A stretch of 64,000 nt of DNA, taken from positions 82,121,325 to 82,185,324 of the forward strand of contig JAQMRL010000002.1 of assembly GCA_035578175.1 (NCBI GenBank), in the 5' to 3' direction. The notes under the pieces are model-generated. The model ran no database searches and was not told the DNA's origin. It worked only from the letters and a program-made list of their open reading frames with translations. The translations under genes and the position numbers were made by a program. Within the stretch, counting starts at the first letter, position 1. Each line of letters begins with the position of its first letter. Positions 52,513-63,034 of the stretch are shown in pieces. Source of the stretch: Catonia carolina. Taxonomy: Eukaryota; Arthropoda; Insecta; Hemiptera; Achilidae.

Positions 52513-53127
52513 GGCAGAGAATTAAATCGTGACACAAATGAACACTCATTAGAATACAATGACACACCGGAAAACAATCTGAAAGACATTCTCGATAAGA
52601 TCCAGAACACAGCAGATAAAATACAAGACGTTAGAGACAGAACGTTAACAAAAATTCAAGAAAAGCTGATACTTTTTAAGGAGCTACCGGAAATCTGTTC
52701 ATTATCAAAAGATCAGACAGCTGAATTCGATAGGGTAAAAAATGATGATGATTATTGCCAACAATTTCAGGCAAAATTAAGAGAATTTGAAACTATCGCA
52801 AAAGATGGCGCAAAATTATTATATAAAATAGGATTTGATGCCAGTGATATTTTGGCTAAATTGACGGTATGTTCAGCAAAACCGGTGTACGTACAAATAG
52901 GTTGTTTTTTAAAAACGATCGCACAATTCAATGATGATTTAAAGGAAGTCACGCCTGAAATTCATCAATGGTTAAAAGACGCGATTAAAAATCTACAAGA
53001 TATGCATGTAGATTTTGATCATTGCTACTTGCATCATCAAAATTTTGAAAAAAGACTTGAAAACTTATCGAAAGCAGCTTTAATGTGTGCGGCTAAATAT
53101 CAGTTTGTAAAAAAGTTTAATGCTTAG
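52513..53127 (+). CDS. gene B exon 2 (terminal): six-cysteine secreted protein
   Basis: The 204 codons plus TAG run in phase 0 from GRELNRDTNEHSLEYNDTPE after the acceptor ATTTTTTCAG|G. The real exon extends about 340 bp upstream of the first usable start codon. The mature part is about 204 residues, largely charged amphipathic helix (for example ILDKIQNTADKIQDVRDRTL). Six cysteines have the spacing C-x19-C-x37-C-x10-C-x39-C-x20-C, almost that of gene A. Sequons are NDT and NLS. The N-terminal lead before the first cysteine is about 10 residues longer than in gene A, and the gene A intron between cysteines 1 and 2 is absent. The function is unknown; a secreted, disulfide-stabilised helical protein (salivary, hemolymph, gut or reproductive) is an inference. 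Confidence 0.8.
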   Translation, partial: GRELNRDTNEHSLEYNDTPENNLKDILDKIQNTADKIQDVRDRTLTKIQEKLILFKELPEICSLSKDQTAEFDRVKNDDDYCQQFQAKLREFETIAKDGAKLLYKIGFDASDILAKLTVCSAKPVYVQIGCFLKTIAQFNDDLKEVTPEIHQWLKDAIKNLQDMHVDFDHCYLHHQNFEKRLENLSKAALMCAAKYQFVKKFNA

Positions 53128-53167
53128 TGATACATAATGAAACTTTTGAAAATACAATAGTAAAGCG

Positions 53168-53173
53168 AATAAA
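53168..53173 (+). promoter_or_regulatory. gene B polyadenylation signal
   Basis: AATAAA lies 41 bp after the stop codon, in GCGAATAAAATTA. Confidence 0.65.
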
Positions 53174-53479
53174 ATTATTTTATGAATTTAGCTTATTATA
53201 AACATGAGTAAATTAAGTTTTTAATTTTGAAATATTTATGTATTGGCCTGCAACTAATCAAAACTTAATCGAGTTATGAAGTCGGTTAGTGTTTAACTTA
53301 AAGTTAAATTAGTTAAACTAACTTAAAGTTAAGTTAGTTAATAAACTAACTTATTTAATAAACAAACTTAAAGTTAGTTCACACTGTGGTTGGTCTGCAA
53401 TAAAACTTTTGTGAATGAGTGTGCTATGTCATGTAGAATATAATACACTAAAATGTTTCTAATAGAACGGAGATATTTA
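53174..53479. other. unassigned sequence downstream of gene B
   Basis: It contains short repeats of TTAAAGTTAAGTTAGTTAA type near 53296-53360. Confidence 0.5.
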
Positions 53480-53824
53480 AAGTCCAGCCTCTGTTAGTTT
53501 GCTCCTAATGTAAACAAATAATGACGTCACTGAGCATGTGCATTATATCAAAATGTGTACACGCTGATTAAAAAGTAACAACAAAATACTTTCAAAAGTA
53601 TTTAAAATAGAAAATACTTTTAAAAGTATTTTTATAAATGTAATTGTTAGGCCTACATCATAAATCATGACTGATGTTTTTAGTACTTTAAGTACTTATA
53701 ATTTAAAAAAATAGTTAACTTAATAGGAATACGACATACGTAAAGTCGTGGACTCTAGCGTGCTATCTGTAGTAGGTGGCTTTGGTTTGTTGACAGTAGG
53801 AGCAAACTAACAACGGCTGAACTA
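53480..53824 (+). mobile_element. MITE-1 copy
   Basis: The termini are AAGTCCAGCC and GGCTGAACTA, with TA on both sides. Confidence 0.85.
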
Positions 53825-53892
53825 TAAATGGGCCAAGACTACAGGAAACCTGTGCAAAATTAAAACAATAGGTGAAATGTGTATAAAACATT

Positions 53893-53948
53893 TTTTTTTT
53901 TTTGTTTAACGTCAGACTGTTCTGCAATTACTGCTAATGCAGATGGTA
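53893..53948 (-). repeat. SINE-C tail fragment
   Basis: Only the body end (GTCAGACTGTTCTGCAATTA...) and a reversed A tail remain. It is cut by the TTAA element that follows. Confidence 0.75.
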
Positions 53949-53952
53949 TTAA

Positions 53953-54967
53953 GGGAAGTTCATACCGCGTATCTCGCCAATGTTAAATTAGCAGACTTTG
54001 AGACCCATTATCTCAGTAACTATTAATATTTGAAAGCTATAACTTTGAGGGGTTATTTATGAATACAAGAAGATGCTACTGATCTGCAGACATTAAAATA
54101 AAACAACTTTTAAAAAAGTTATGAATTTTTCTGACGGGGACAATTTTTTTCATAAAATTTCACATGTACAGTGCTGAATGAGGATCAACAATACCACTAT
54201 AACCTACTGAAGAGACAGTAAAAAATTCATTCATTTTATGTTTAGTGGTTTCTGACGAAATGGGTCTTTTGTAAGAAATTAAATGTTTACAAATGTAACT
54301 AAATAATATTCAGACATAATAAACACACAAAATAAGACCCGAAAAAATTAATTTTTCCCTTTTCAACCAGTATAAAAAATTAATATTATAACATACAACT
54401 GTCAAAACATAACCTACAAATTCAATAGAAAACAAGGAAAAACTGACGTCTTCCTCATTTTCAGACATAAAAACCTATGTCTGAAAATTTCACTGTCCAA
54501 AATTCCGAATCTCCAGACCTATAGTAAAAAATATATATTTAAACTATATCTTGAGATCACATGAATATAAATTATATACCAAATTAAACAGAAAATTCCA
54601 TAAAAATATTCAACCCACCGGTGGGTTGGTCTAGAGGTAAAGTTGTCACCGTGAGTCAGCTGGAGACGAAGGTTCCTGGTTCAAATCCTAGTAAAGGTAG
54701 TTACTTTTATACGGATTTGAATGCTAGACAGTGGTTACTGGTGTACTTTGATGGTTGGGGTTTAATTAACCATACTCTCTCAGTCTGTAGAAGACTACAC
54801 AGTCTCATTTACACATCATACACATCACCCTCATCTCATTGGGTCATGGGGTTGTTTATTGTTCTAAATTGAACAGATTGCAACATACACAAATTAGGGA
54901 TAAAAAAAAATATTCGATAAAAAACAAAAATTTGATTATGGAATTGAATTTTCGGTATGAACTCCCC
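53953..54967. mobile_element. TTAA-flanked MITE (Kolobok/T2-like), about 1 kb
   Basis: The termini are GGGAAGTTCATACCG and, reversed, GGGGAGTTCATACCG. TTAA is at 53949-53952 and 54968-54971. It carries a nested SINE-A. G-start termini with TTAA fit Kolobok/T2 better than piggyBac; the assignment is tentative. Confidence 0.75.
54613..54905 (+). repeat. SINE-A copy nested in TTAA MITE
   Basis: The head CGGTGGGTTGGTCTAGAGG has lost the palindromic TTTAACAGCTGATTT segment before the B box. Confidence 0.88.
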
Positions 54968-54971
54968 TTAA

Positions 54972-55324
54972 AAAATTGTAGTACATGAATGAGACAAATG
55001 GTGAACGGAACTATCTCACATTGAAACAATATTTACAGAGAGTGTCATCCAAGTATAGCAAGTTTCTTAACCGATTTCATTTTTCTATTGATTAATTTTC
55101 TACAAAAGTTTATAGACGATCATGAGTTAACACATTCCATGCGGATGTGGTATAGGCCTACCTACCATGTAACCATTTTTGTGAGTGACGGGCGTGGTAG
55201 GGATACCACGGCAGTCCTTTTCATAAACTCTCTCTCCTTACTAACCAATTCAATGTATCAAGCAACGACTTTCACACACTCTCAACTCAATAAAATATTA
55301 ATACAACTATTACTTCTTTTTTTT
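54972..55324. other. unassigned intergenic sequence
   Basis: No gene or repeat recognised. Confidence 0.45.
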
Positions 55325-56000
55325 TATCCTGGAGACTCCAAAGGGAGTATAGGACATGTCAAGATAAAACTGATAAACAGAAAGTTTATCACCAATGATA
55401 AATTCATCACTTACCACCAAAAATTGTTTTTGCTATTGCTTACTTCAGTAGGCTTGTCATGAACCTTATTGAATCAAATATCACACACAATGAAAAATAA
55501 AAAAATCAAACACAATAATAAATTCATCACTTACCAATAATTTCCTCCTGCCACTGCTTTACTCAGTAGACTTGTCATGATGAACCCCTTTGTATCAAAT
55601 TATACACAATATTTGTTTAATTAAAGTTAAATACCAAAACTATTTAGAAAGTAATTCGTGCACACTGTACAATGTTTCATCAATCAAATATTGTTTTAGC
55701 TTTTTTTTTTAAAATGACAAATTGTCACAACTTTTTAAACCTTGTGGCAATTTATTGATTTATTTTCTACCCGCATAAGTTTGTTTTTGTTGAAACAATT
55801 TAGTTTTGTGATTAGCAACATAAAAATCGATTCTGTTTCTTGTGTAGTGGTTGCGAACATCTAAATTCTGTAAACAGGTATTTTCCTTTACGTACATTAT
55901 TACTTCAAAAATGTACAAAGAAGGAACTGTGAGCGATTGGAGCTGTTTAAATAGTGATGTGGATGAGGTAAGGTGGTTGACTCCCATCATACACCTAACA
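55325..56000 (-). pseudogene. LINE-X-related 3' part
   Basis: The minus-strand frame reads MMGVNHLTSSTSLFKQLQSL and so on, followed by a long 3' UTR ending TTTGGAGTCTCCAGGATA and an A tail. It is related to 25757-26520. Confidence 0.85.
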
Positions 56001-56346
56001 GCTTGTATACTACTGAACTACAATTCTAAAAAATCAGATCTACCAACCCTACTGACAAAAAACTTGAATAGTGTTTTTGAAATATCCAAGTGGTAGTCCT
56101 ACCACATCCGTCAGTCACAAATATCTCTGCGTGGTACTCCTACCACGTCCGTAATTCGATAAAGTCGTTTTACGTCTCATTTAATTCTGACTTAATCGAT
56201 ATCTGTCACGTATATTGACGCCGCACTGAATGTGTTAATTCATATAATTAAGTAATATTGTGGTATAAAATAATTAAATTATATTGTAGTTCAGAAACTT
56301 TGGATTTTGATAGACCTTGATACAGAAACAATGTGGTTTCAAAATG
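56001..56346. other. unassigned sequence
   Basis: It contains two copies of a TGGTA-TCCTACCAC(A/G)TCCGT motif near 56092-56152 and nothing else recognised. Confidence 0.45.
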
Positions 56347-56690
56347 TAGTGGACCCACCAGGTTGGTCTAGAGGTAAAGTCGTCACCAAAATCAGCTGTT
56401 TAACAGCTGATTTTTGGAGACAAAGGTTCCTGGTTCAAATCCTAGTTAAAGGTAGTTACTTTTATACGGATTTGAATACTAGACAGTGGTTACCAGTGTA
56501 TTTTGATGGTTGGGTTCAATAAACAATACTCTCTCAGGAATGGTCGACCTGAGTCTGTACAAGATTACACCTCATTTACACATCATACATAAATTATCAT
56601 TTTCATCTCATTGGGTCATTGGGTTATTGTTCTGAATTGAACAGATTGCAACGTACACACATTAGGGATTAGAAAAAAAATAAAAATGTA
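56347..56690 (+). repeat. SINE-A copy
   Basis: Complete head, B box TGGTTCAAATCC, body and A-rich tail. Confidence 0.9.
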
Positions 56691-56825
56691 AATGATATTA
56701 TCTTAATAAGTGTGTAGAATAACATAAAAATAAATTTATATAAATTTTGTAAATAATAAATAAATATAAATTTAATAGTTTTAATTTAAATTTACCTTCA
56801 ACATAAAAAAATCACTTTTATTCTA

Positions 56826-57438
56826 CAGTATTCAGATGAACTGCAGTCTCCTAGCCGTGGGAGTGAGAGAATGCATAACGCTCTCACTCGCACAACCCAT
56901 ACGCACCGTTCCAATAACATTGTCGTATAATTTTACTCATAGTTATGAGCAAGCGTTTATCCATGCAGTAAACTAACAAGCAAGATAACGACTGTAGTAT
57001 GTTTTCAGATTTGGATTATTACAGTAAAGACGTTTGAGCGCGTGGGTACAGCCCGTTGCCAAGCTTTGTGCAGCAGCTGAGAGTTGTATGCATTACATCA
57101 CTACTACTGTGAGAGATTGCGTTAGTAGTAGTAACGTTTTACTTGTATTATGTTTGTAGTAGTCAAGGGTTACTATCCAAACTACATATATTTGGTGTGG
57201 CCGTCTACAGGGAATAGTGAAAACAACACCCACGTATGTCACTGCACTACACAGCCTACTGCCTACCGAATAGCAATGAGAGGATTAGTACAGTGTTATG
57301 ACGTAACAGCAGTCTGGTACTTCATCTTTCCCCTTCATCCCCCACCTGCACAAAGCTTTGGGGACGGGCAGTAGTTATGCTACATATCTCCCTCTCACTC
57401 GCTCGGCTATGGGACATTAGCTCGTCTGATACCTATAC
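56826..57438. mobile_element. MITE-4 copy with nested MITE
   Basis: It starts CAGTATTCAGATGAACTG after TA and ends CTGATACCTATACTT. It is split by the element at 57049-57371. Confidence 0.8.
57049..57371. mobile_element. TA-flanked MITE with GC-rich termini
   Basis: The termini are CAGCCCGTTGCCAAGCTTTG and, reversed, CTGCCCGTCCCCAAAGCTTT, both continuing to TGTGCAG. TA flanks are at 57047-57048 and 57372-57373. MITE-4 copies at 18286 and 47160 show the empty site. Confidence 0.88.
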
Positions 57439-57458
57439 TTACCTTTGATACACTTTAA

Positions 57459-57918
57459 GGGGAAGGGGAGATGGAACGGAAAAATCTAAAAAAAAAATTA
57501 ATTTTTTTTTATTACGTATTTGAATTCTCCCGGGTTTTCTGGTTAAAACGATATTAATATCATATACATTGGTGGACTAGAAGTATTTAAAATAATTAAA
57601 TTAAAAACAGGTGACAAGTCCAAAAAATGTGCATTTTAAAAATCGATATAAATGGATATAAAATCATTATTATAGGTTTTAAAATTTTTAAGTTGTAAAT
57701 CACTAAGTGGAAGAAAATATGAAAAAACGAGTTATTTTGTTATAGAGATATTAAAAAAATTATAGAAAAAGAAAGAATAGCAATATATTAACAAAATTAT
57801 CACAACATGTAGAGAAAATTACAAGAAAAGTAACAAAAAACATTGGAAGGGAATTGGTTTAATAGTTTTTGAGAATCATAGAAATTCAGATTGGGTAGAT
57901 AGGCCGTTCCATCTCCCC
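57459..57918. mobile_element. TTAA-flanked MITE (Kolobok/T2-like)
   Basis: The termini are GGGGAAGGGGAGATGGAACG and, reversed, GGGGAGATGGAACGG. TTAA is at 57455-57458 and 57919-57922. Confidence 0.8.
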
Positions 57919-57922
57919 TTAA

Positions 57923-58162
57923 GTCAACAAATGCTTCTTGTTGATTAATCAAGGATTAGATCCCCACGACCTGTTTTAGCATCCATCTAGACACTGGTCG
58001 CCCCATATCGCGCCATCCAATCGGCCTGTAACTTGTGACCAGTCTAGGAATGTGAGGAGGCATTCCAATGGTACTCCTTAAGAGAATACACATCTAACTC
58101 TCGCCGTATGTTACGTCCAGCCTTACCTTTAATGTTTACAATTTTATTTTATAAATATTTAC
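57923..58162. other. unassigned sequence
   Basis: No feature recognised. Confidence 0.4.
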
Positions 58163-58284
58163 GGTCCAGCTGATCTAAATTCTAAAATCAAACAGTTGAT
58201 CTAAATTTAAAATCTAACAATGTGTTACTAGGCAACAAAAATAAACATTGAAAACATCATTATTCATTCATTACTAAGTATGAA

Positions 58285-58612
58285 CCCACCAGGTTGGTCT
58301 AAAGGTAAAGTCGTTGCCAAAATCAGCTGTTTAACAGCTGATTTTTGGAGATAAAGGTTCGTGGTTCAAATCCTAGTAAAGATAGTTACTTTTATATGGA
58401 TTTGAATATTAGACAGTGGTTACCGGTGTACTTTGATGGTTGGGGTTCAATTAACCATACTCACTCAGGAATGGTCGACCTGAGTCTGTACAAGACTACA
58501 CCTCATTTACACGTCATACATATCATCCTCATCTCATTGGGTCATGGGGTTGCTTATTGTTCTCAATTGAACAGATTGCAACGTACACAAATTAGGAATA
58601 AAAAAAAAATTA
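58285..58612 (+). repeat. SINE-A copy (tandem unit 1)
   Basis: CCACCAGGTTGGTCTAAAGG head, B box TGGTTCAAATCC, A tail. The target sequence TTACTAAGTATGAAC lies before it. Confidence 0.9.
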
Positions 58613-58742
58613 TTCATTTATGGTCCAGCTCATCTAAATTCTAAAATCAAACAGGTGATCTAAATTTAAGATCTAACAGTGTGTTACTAGGCAACAAAAA
58701 AAAACATTTGAAAAATCATTATTCATTCTTTACTAAGTACGA

Positions 58743-59070
58743 ACCCACCAGGTTGGTCTAGAGGTAAAGTCGTCGCCAAAATCACCTGTTTAACAGCTGA
58801 TTTTCGAAGATGAAGGTTCCTGGTTCAAATTCTAGTAGAGGTAGTTACTTTTATATGGATTTGAATACTAGACAGTGGTTAAAGGGTGTACTTTGATGGC
58901 TGGAGTTCAATTAACCATACTCTCTCAGGAATGGTCGACCTGAGTCTGTACAAGACTACACCTCATTTACACGTCATACACATCATCCTCATCTGATTGG
59001 GTCATCGGGTTGCTTATTGTTCTGAATTGAACAGATTGCAACGTACACAAATTAGAGATTACAAAAAAAA
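58743..59070 (+). repeat. SINE-A copy (tandem unit 2)
   Basis: Similar copy. The right-hand target duplication TTACTAAGTATGAAC follows its A tail at about 59070-59084. Confidence 0.9.
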
Positions 59071-59178
59071 TTACTAAGTATGAACTCAATATATTACATC
59101 AACTTCATCAAAACCAATTTATATACTCGTATTATATCATATCATTTCATCTATATTCAGGATTTAAATTATTATCTA

Positions 59179-59525
59179 TAGTCCAGTCACTCTTAGTTTG
59201 TTCCTAATGTAAACAAATAATGACGTCACTGAGCATGCGCATTATATAAAAATGTATACACGCTGATTAAAAAGTAACAACAAAATACTTTCAAAAGTAT
59301 TTCAATAGAAAATACTTTTAAAAGTATTTTTATAAATGAAATTGTTAGGCCTACATCATATCATGACTGATATTTTTAGTACTTTAAGTACTTATAATTT
59401 AAAAAATAGTTAACTTAACAGGAATACGACATCCGTAAAGTCGTAGACTCTAGCGTGCACCCTGTAGTAGGTGACTTTTGTTTGCTGACAGAAGGAGGAG
59501 GAGCAAACTAACAACGGCTCAACTG
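59179..59525 (+). mobile_element. MITE-1 copy
   Basis: The termini are TAGTCCAGTC and GGCTCAACTG, flanked by TA (59177-59178 and 59526-59527). Confidence 0.88.
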
Positions 59526-59799
59526 TATATTATATTATTTAAACATTTCATCGTATAAATAACGTTACAAGTTTTGGTTTTTCTTAAAAGTGAAGAAACA
59601 AACTTATTCATTACAAAACCAATGAAAACATGAGACGAATGTGATAAACACAAAATAAATCTCTTAACCAACAAATCAAATGTTTTTATTTCTCTTCAAT
59701 TAAATGCAATGCTACACTGTACATATTTTGTCTGCCAGAGCCCTTAATGCCCTTAATGCCCTTAATGCCCTTAATGCCCTTAATGCATCTCAAGAAGTA
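59526..59799. other. unassigned sequence with a 9-bp tandem repeat
   Basis: Five CCCTTAATG units occupy 59741-59785. Nothing else was recognised. Confidence 0.7.
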
Positions 59800-60850
59800 C
59801 GCCTACGTCTCTGCTGACTGACTGAATGGGATTTTAGAAAGTCTTCTTCCACATTGAGGTCTCATTGCCACATGTCATTGTTGGGACAGCCACTGTCATT
59901 TACAACTTCATTAATGTGCCAGTTCAGGTCCTTTCCTTCAATTTTGATGTATTGTACCACAAATCCTATTAAATTTTTAAGGGGGTAGTCAACTCAAGAA
60001 AATGATTTTTTTAAAACTTCGATTGGTTTTTGCATTTATTTGAAGTTTAAAATTTTCTGAAGCACAACATTTGTTTACTTTGTTTGTACGTTGACAAAAA
60101 GTTATAAAAATATTTGCTTAAAATAAAGCTCACTAGCAAGGTAAGTGAAATTATTCCTTCAACTTTAAGTTTTCCAGAAATGTAGTTTTTGTTTTCGATT
60201 GTACATTCTTGGGAATTAAATATTTTGGTTTGTGTTTGAGATATTTAGATCATGTTTTTTTTACAAATGTTAATAATTTCTTGCTCTATTATCTGTAGAA
60301 TGATTATTACAAAAACCTTATTAGGAATTTAGTTAAAAAATAATTGGTGAATACATGAAATAAATGTTTTTGAAAATTTGGTTTTTCTTCAATTAATTTC
60401 TTGTAACAAAATATACATACAAGCGCATATAACAGATAATAGAGAGCAATTTTCCGTATTTTGTAGCGTAAGGATCATGTTGATATCTTTCTTGGTTCCT
60501 AAGATATTTGATTCGCCGTAAAAGCTCGCTTTTCCAACCTCACCCTTATATTATGGGCTGTAATTTATTTTTTGGCTTGGTTCAAATGGTAGATCATTAC
60601 TATTAAATTACTCTTTCATTTAAAATAAATAATGATAAATTATAGCCAGAAGTTTTGATTTTCATTTTCTGGGTTGACTACCTCTTTAAACATTTTGTGG
60701 TACATTGTTGTCTTCTCCATATGCCACATTACATCCCAAACAGGCAAAATGGCTGACTTCATCCACCACTATCTTTGTCCTGACTGGATATTTTCCTCTA
60801 AGGGCCATCACTTTTGTGTTAGCAATGGATATTTATAAATTAAACTGACA
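59800..60850 (-). pseudogene. RTE/endonuclease-RT-like LINE relic split by a TTAA MITE
   Basis: The minus strand at 60690-60850 encodes TKVMALRGKYPVRTKIVVDE and VSHFACLGCNVAYGEDNN, the thumb-proximal region of insect endonuclease-RT LINE proteins (TKVMAFxGK...VSxFxYLGC). The frame continues weakly across the MITE into 59800-59976. It is fragmentary and broken. Confidence 0.7.
59981..60685. mobile_element. TTAA-flanked MITE (Kolobok/T2-like)
   Basis: The termini are GGGGGTAGTCAACTCAAGAA and, reversed, AGAGGTAGTCAACCCAGAAA. TTAA is at 59977-59980 and 60686-60689. Confidence 0.85.
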
Positions 60851-60853
60851 ACA

Positions 60854-61264
60854 TACTGCTTGGGTCGCAGCTCCCTCCGTGTAGTTGTTGTTGTGGAATG
60901 CAGTGCGCTGTTATAGTAGTGGGACAATGAATGAGTGTTAATAGTGTTTCACAGCTGCTGTAGCATTTGTAGTGGTAGCGTCTACTAACTAGACTAACAA
61001 ACATATTATTATCATCCGGCGCATTAATTTAACAAATACCTACCACGTTATTAACTTGGTTGGATTCATAATATTTAACTTACCATTTTATATCAAAATA
61101 TGTAAATTAATAGATGTAATAAATACAAACAAATATGTTAAATATGGAAAGTTTGAAAAGGAATGTTTTGTATGAGAGTAATAGAACTTAATCGTTCTCC
61201 CATTCATTATACCTCACCCGTACCCTTCACCCCGCAACTACACCCAGCTGGGACTCAACCAGTA
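60854..61264. mobile_element. MITE-3 copy
   Basis: The ends are TACTGCTTGGGTCGCAGCTC and GGGACTCAACCAGTA. It is highly similar to 18584-19000. Confidence 0.8.
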
Positions 61265-61315
61265 CCTCACAAAACCTAAAGAGGGTCTGTTGCAAATTAT
61301 TCTCTATATCCTGAA

Positions 61316-61697
61316 TGTGTTGTTTAGGTCATCAGCCAAAAGGCTGGTTTGAACCTCTAGAGGTTTTACTAAGTAAAACAAGGAGTGAGGTGGTTTACCA
61401 TTGTCTTCCTCACTGAGTGAAAAATTATGCTTATCAGCATGCCGGGCCCTCTGAAAAGCACAGATTTTCCACTCTGCAAATGACACCTTCACTTCATTCA
61501 CCACAGGGTCCAACTGTATAATGAAATTCATTACTTTTAGAGGAGATAACTGTGATTAGTGTCACAGTACACCTCTACCTCTTCTCTTATTAAATGATTT
61601 AGTCATTTAATTGGCTGACCATGTGATAAGAAACAGAACTATTTATTTTAGCCCTGCAACAAACAGATTAAGTGTAAATAAATTGACACGCCACCTG
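61316..61697 (-). repeat. R390 copy, full length
   Basis: The 14-bp target duplication TCTATATCCTGAAT is at 61302-61315 and 61698-61711. Confidence 0.93.
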
Positions 61698-61798
61698 TCT
61701 ATATCCTGAATAATAACTTGATATTAGCATACAGAACTGACTTAACCGAACATCAGACTGGAATTGGATCTACCAAATCTACCACTTCTATCCATTTT

Positions 61799-62955
61799 TA
61801 CTTTCTCTTGCCTATCGAGCAGTTGGTAACGTGCTCGCCTCTCATCATGCGGTCCTGGGTTCGAATCCCACTCAGGCATGGCATATTTTCATACGTTACA
61901 AAAAATCATTTCATCCTTCACCGTCTGCATTAGCAGTAATTGCAGAAGTCGGACGTTAAACCAAAAAAAAAAAAAAAAATCTTGCCTATATGAATGTATA
62001 GGAAGGAAAGTATTGTTTTCATGTCGATTTTTAGAAATCAAGTTTTCACTGAATCTATACGTTTTCAGACCCCCTGAACCCAAAAAACATGTTTTTAGCG
62101 ATTGGTCTGTGTGTGTGTCTGTGTGTCTGTGTGTGTGTCTGTGTGTCTGTGTGTGTGTCTGTGTGTCTGTGTGTGTGTATACAAAATATCTCAAGAACGG
62201 AACATTGTACGAACTTGAAACTTGAAACTTAAGTTACATACAACTACCGGACCCGACACGAACATTTTCATCAAAATCGGTCAACCGGAAGTAGTAGTTT
62301 ATTCGTGTAATTTTTTACTTTTTTGTGATTTTCTCAAAAACTGGTCCTACGATTTTTTTTAAAATCGCCTGGTTTACTCAATTTTTTATTCTCTACAAGA
62401 TAGGGTAGGCGTCATATGTGCTGAAATTCTTGGTGAGGGTGTTTTCTCGTAAAAACGTTGTTTTTTTAAGATTACGGCTTTAATATGCATTTTAGCGCAA
62501 AAATTGTATGTAATAAAACTTTAGAGAATTTAAAATCCTATAACTTTCATTTCCACAATTTTTTTGTATAATTTTAGCGGTAGTTAGCAATTTTCTGTTT
62601 TTTTCTCACGAAAACGTGTGAAAAATCGATTTTTTTAATATTTCGGCTTTAGTACGCATTTTACGACAAAACTGTATAAAATTAAATTTATAGAAAATTA
62701 AAAGATCTACAACTTTCATTTTAAGCATTTTTCTCTACAGAGCCTAGTTGAGCATGAAAGAGTGATTTTCCGTATTTTTAATCTTAACTGAGGTCGATTT
62801 TCATTTTGCGTCTTTCACTCATGATTAAAATAAGGTTATGTTATTGAGGTTATTTTTTTGTTTATTTCTAATGTTTTATTACTAATGTAAGGTTATATTG
62901 GTCATTATTTGCATTGGTAAGAGAAAGTTGTGTGAGTGTTTCACACCAGATTTTT
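61799..62955 (-). mobile_element. F1 repeat split by SINE-C
   Basis: ACTTTCTCTTGCCTAT is followed by a SINE-C, then F1 resumes ATGAATGTATAGGAAGG and runs to GTTTCACACCAGATTTTT. It holds a GTGTGTGTCT-type tandem tract at about 62107-62179. Confidence 0.9.
61816..61979 (+). repeat. SINE-C copy nested in F1
   Basis: The 10-bp target duplication TCTTGCCTAT is at 61806-61815 and 61980-61989. The head is slightly 5'-truncated and the A tail is about 17. Confidence 0.93.
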
Positions 62956-62964
62956 CATAACCGG

Positions 62965-63026
62965 AAAGCTTTAGCTATATAATATGTTAAAAAGTGGACA
63001 CCCTTGTCTGACTCCTTTCTCCATAC
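62965..63026 (-). pseudogene. RT fragment of an RTE-like LINE
   Basis: The minus-strand frame reads MEKGVRQGCPLFNILY, the RT block GVRQGCxLSPxLFNxY. It is only a short remnant, cut by the hAT element at 63035. Confidence 0.6.
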
Positions 63027-63034
63027 ATATAGGA

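Larger units (their letters stand above)
58163..59079 (+). repeat. 459-bp tandem duplication, each unit carrying a SINE-A
   Basis: Unit 1 starts GGTCCAGCTGATCTAAATTC at 58163 and unit 2 starts GGTCCAGCTCATCTAAATTC at 58622. Each contains about 120 bp of unique sequence followed by a SINE-A. Confidence 0.9.

Noticed and set aside
57150..57374. 74-residue frame as a gene
   Set aside because: It lies wholly within the MITE at 57049-57371 apart from its last codon, and has no motif.
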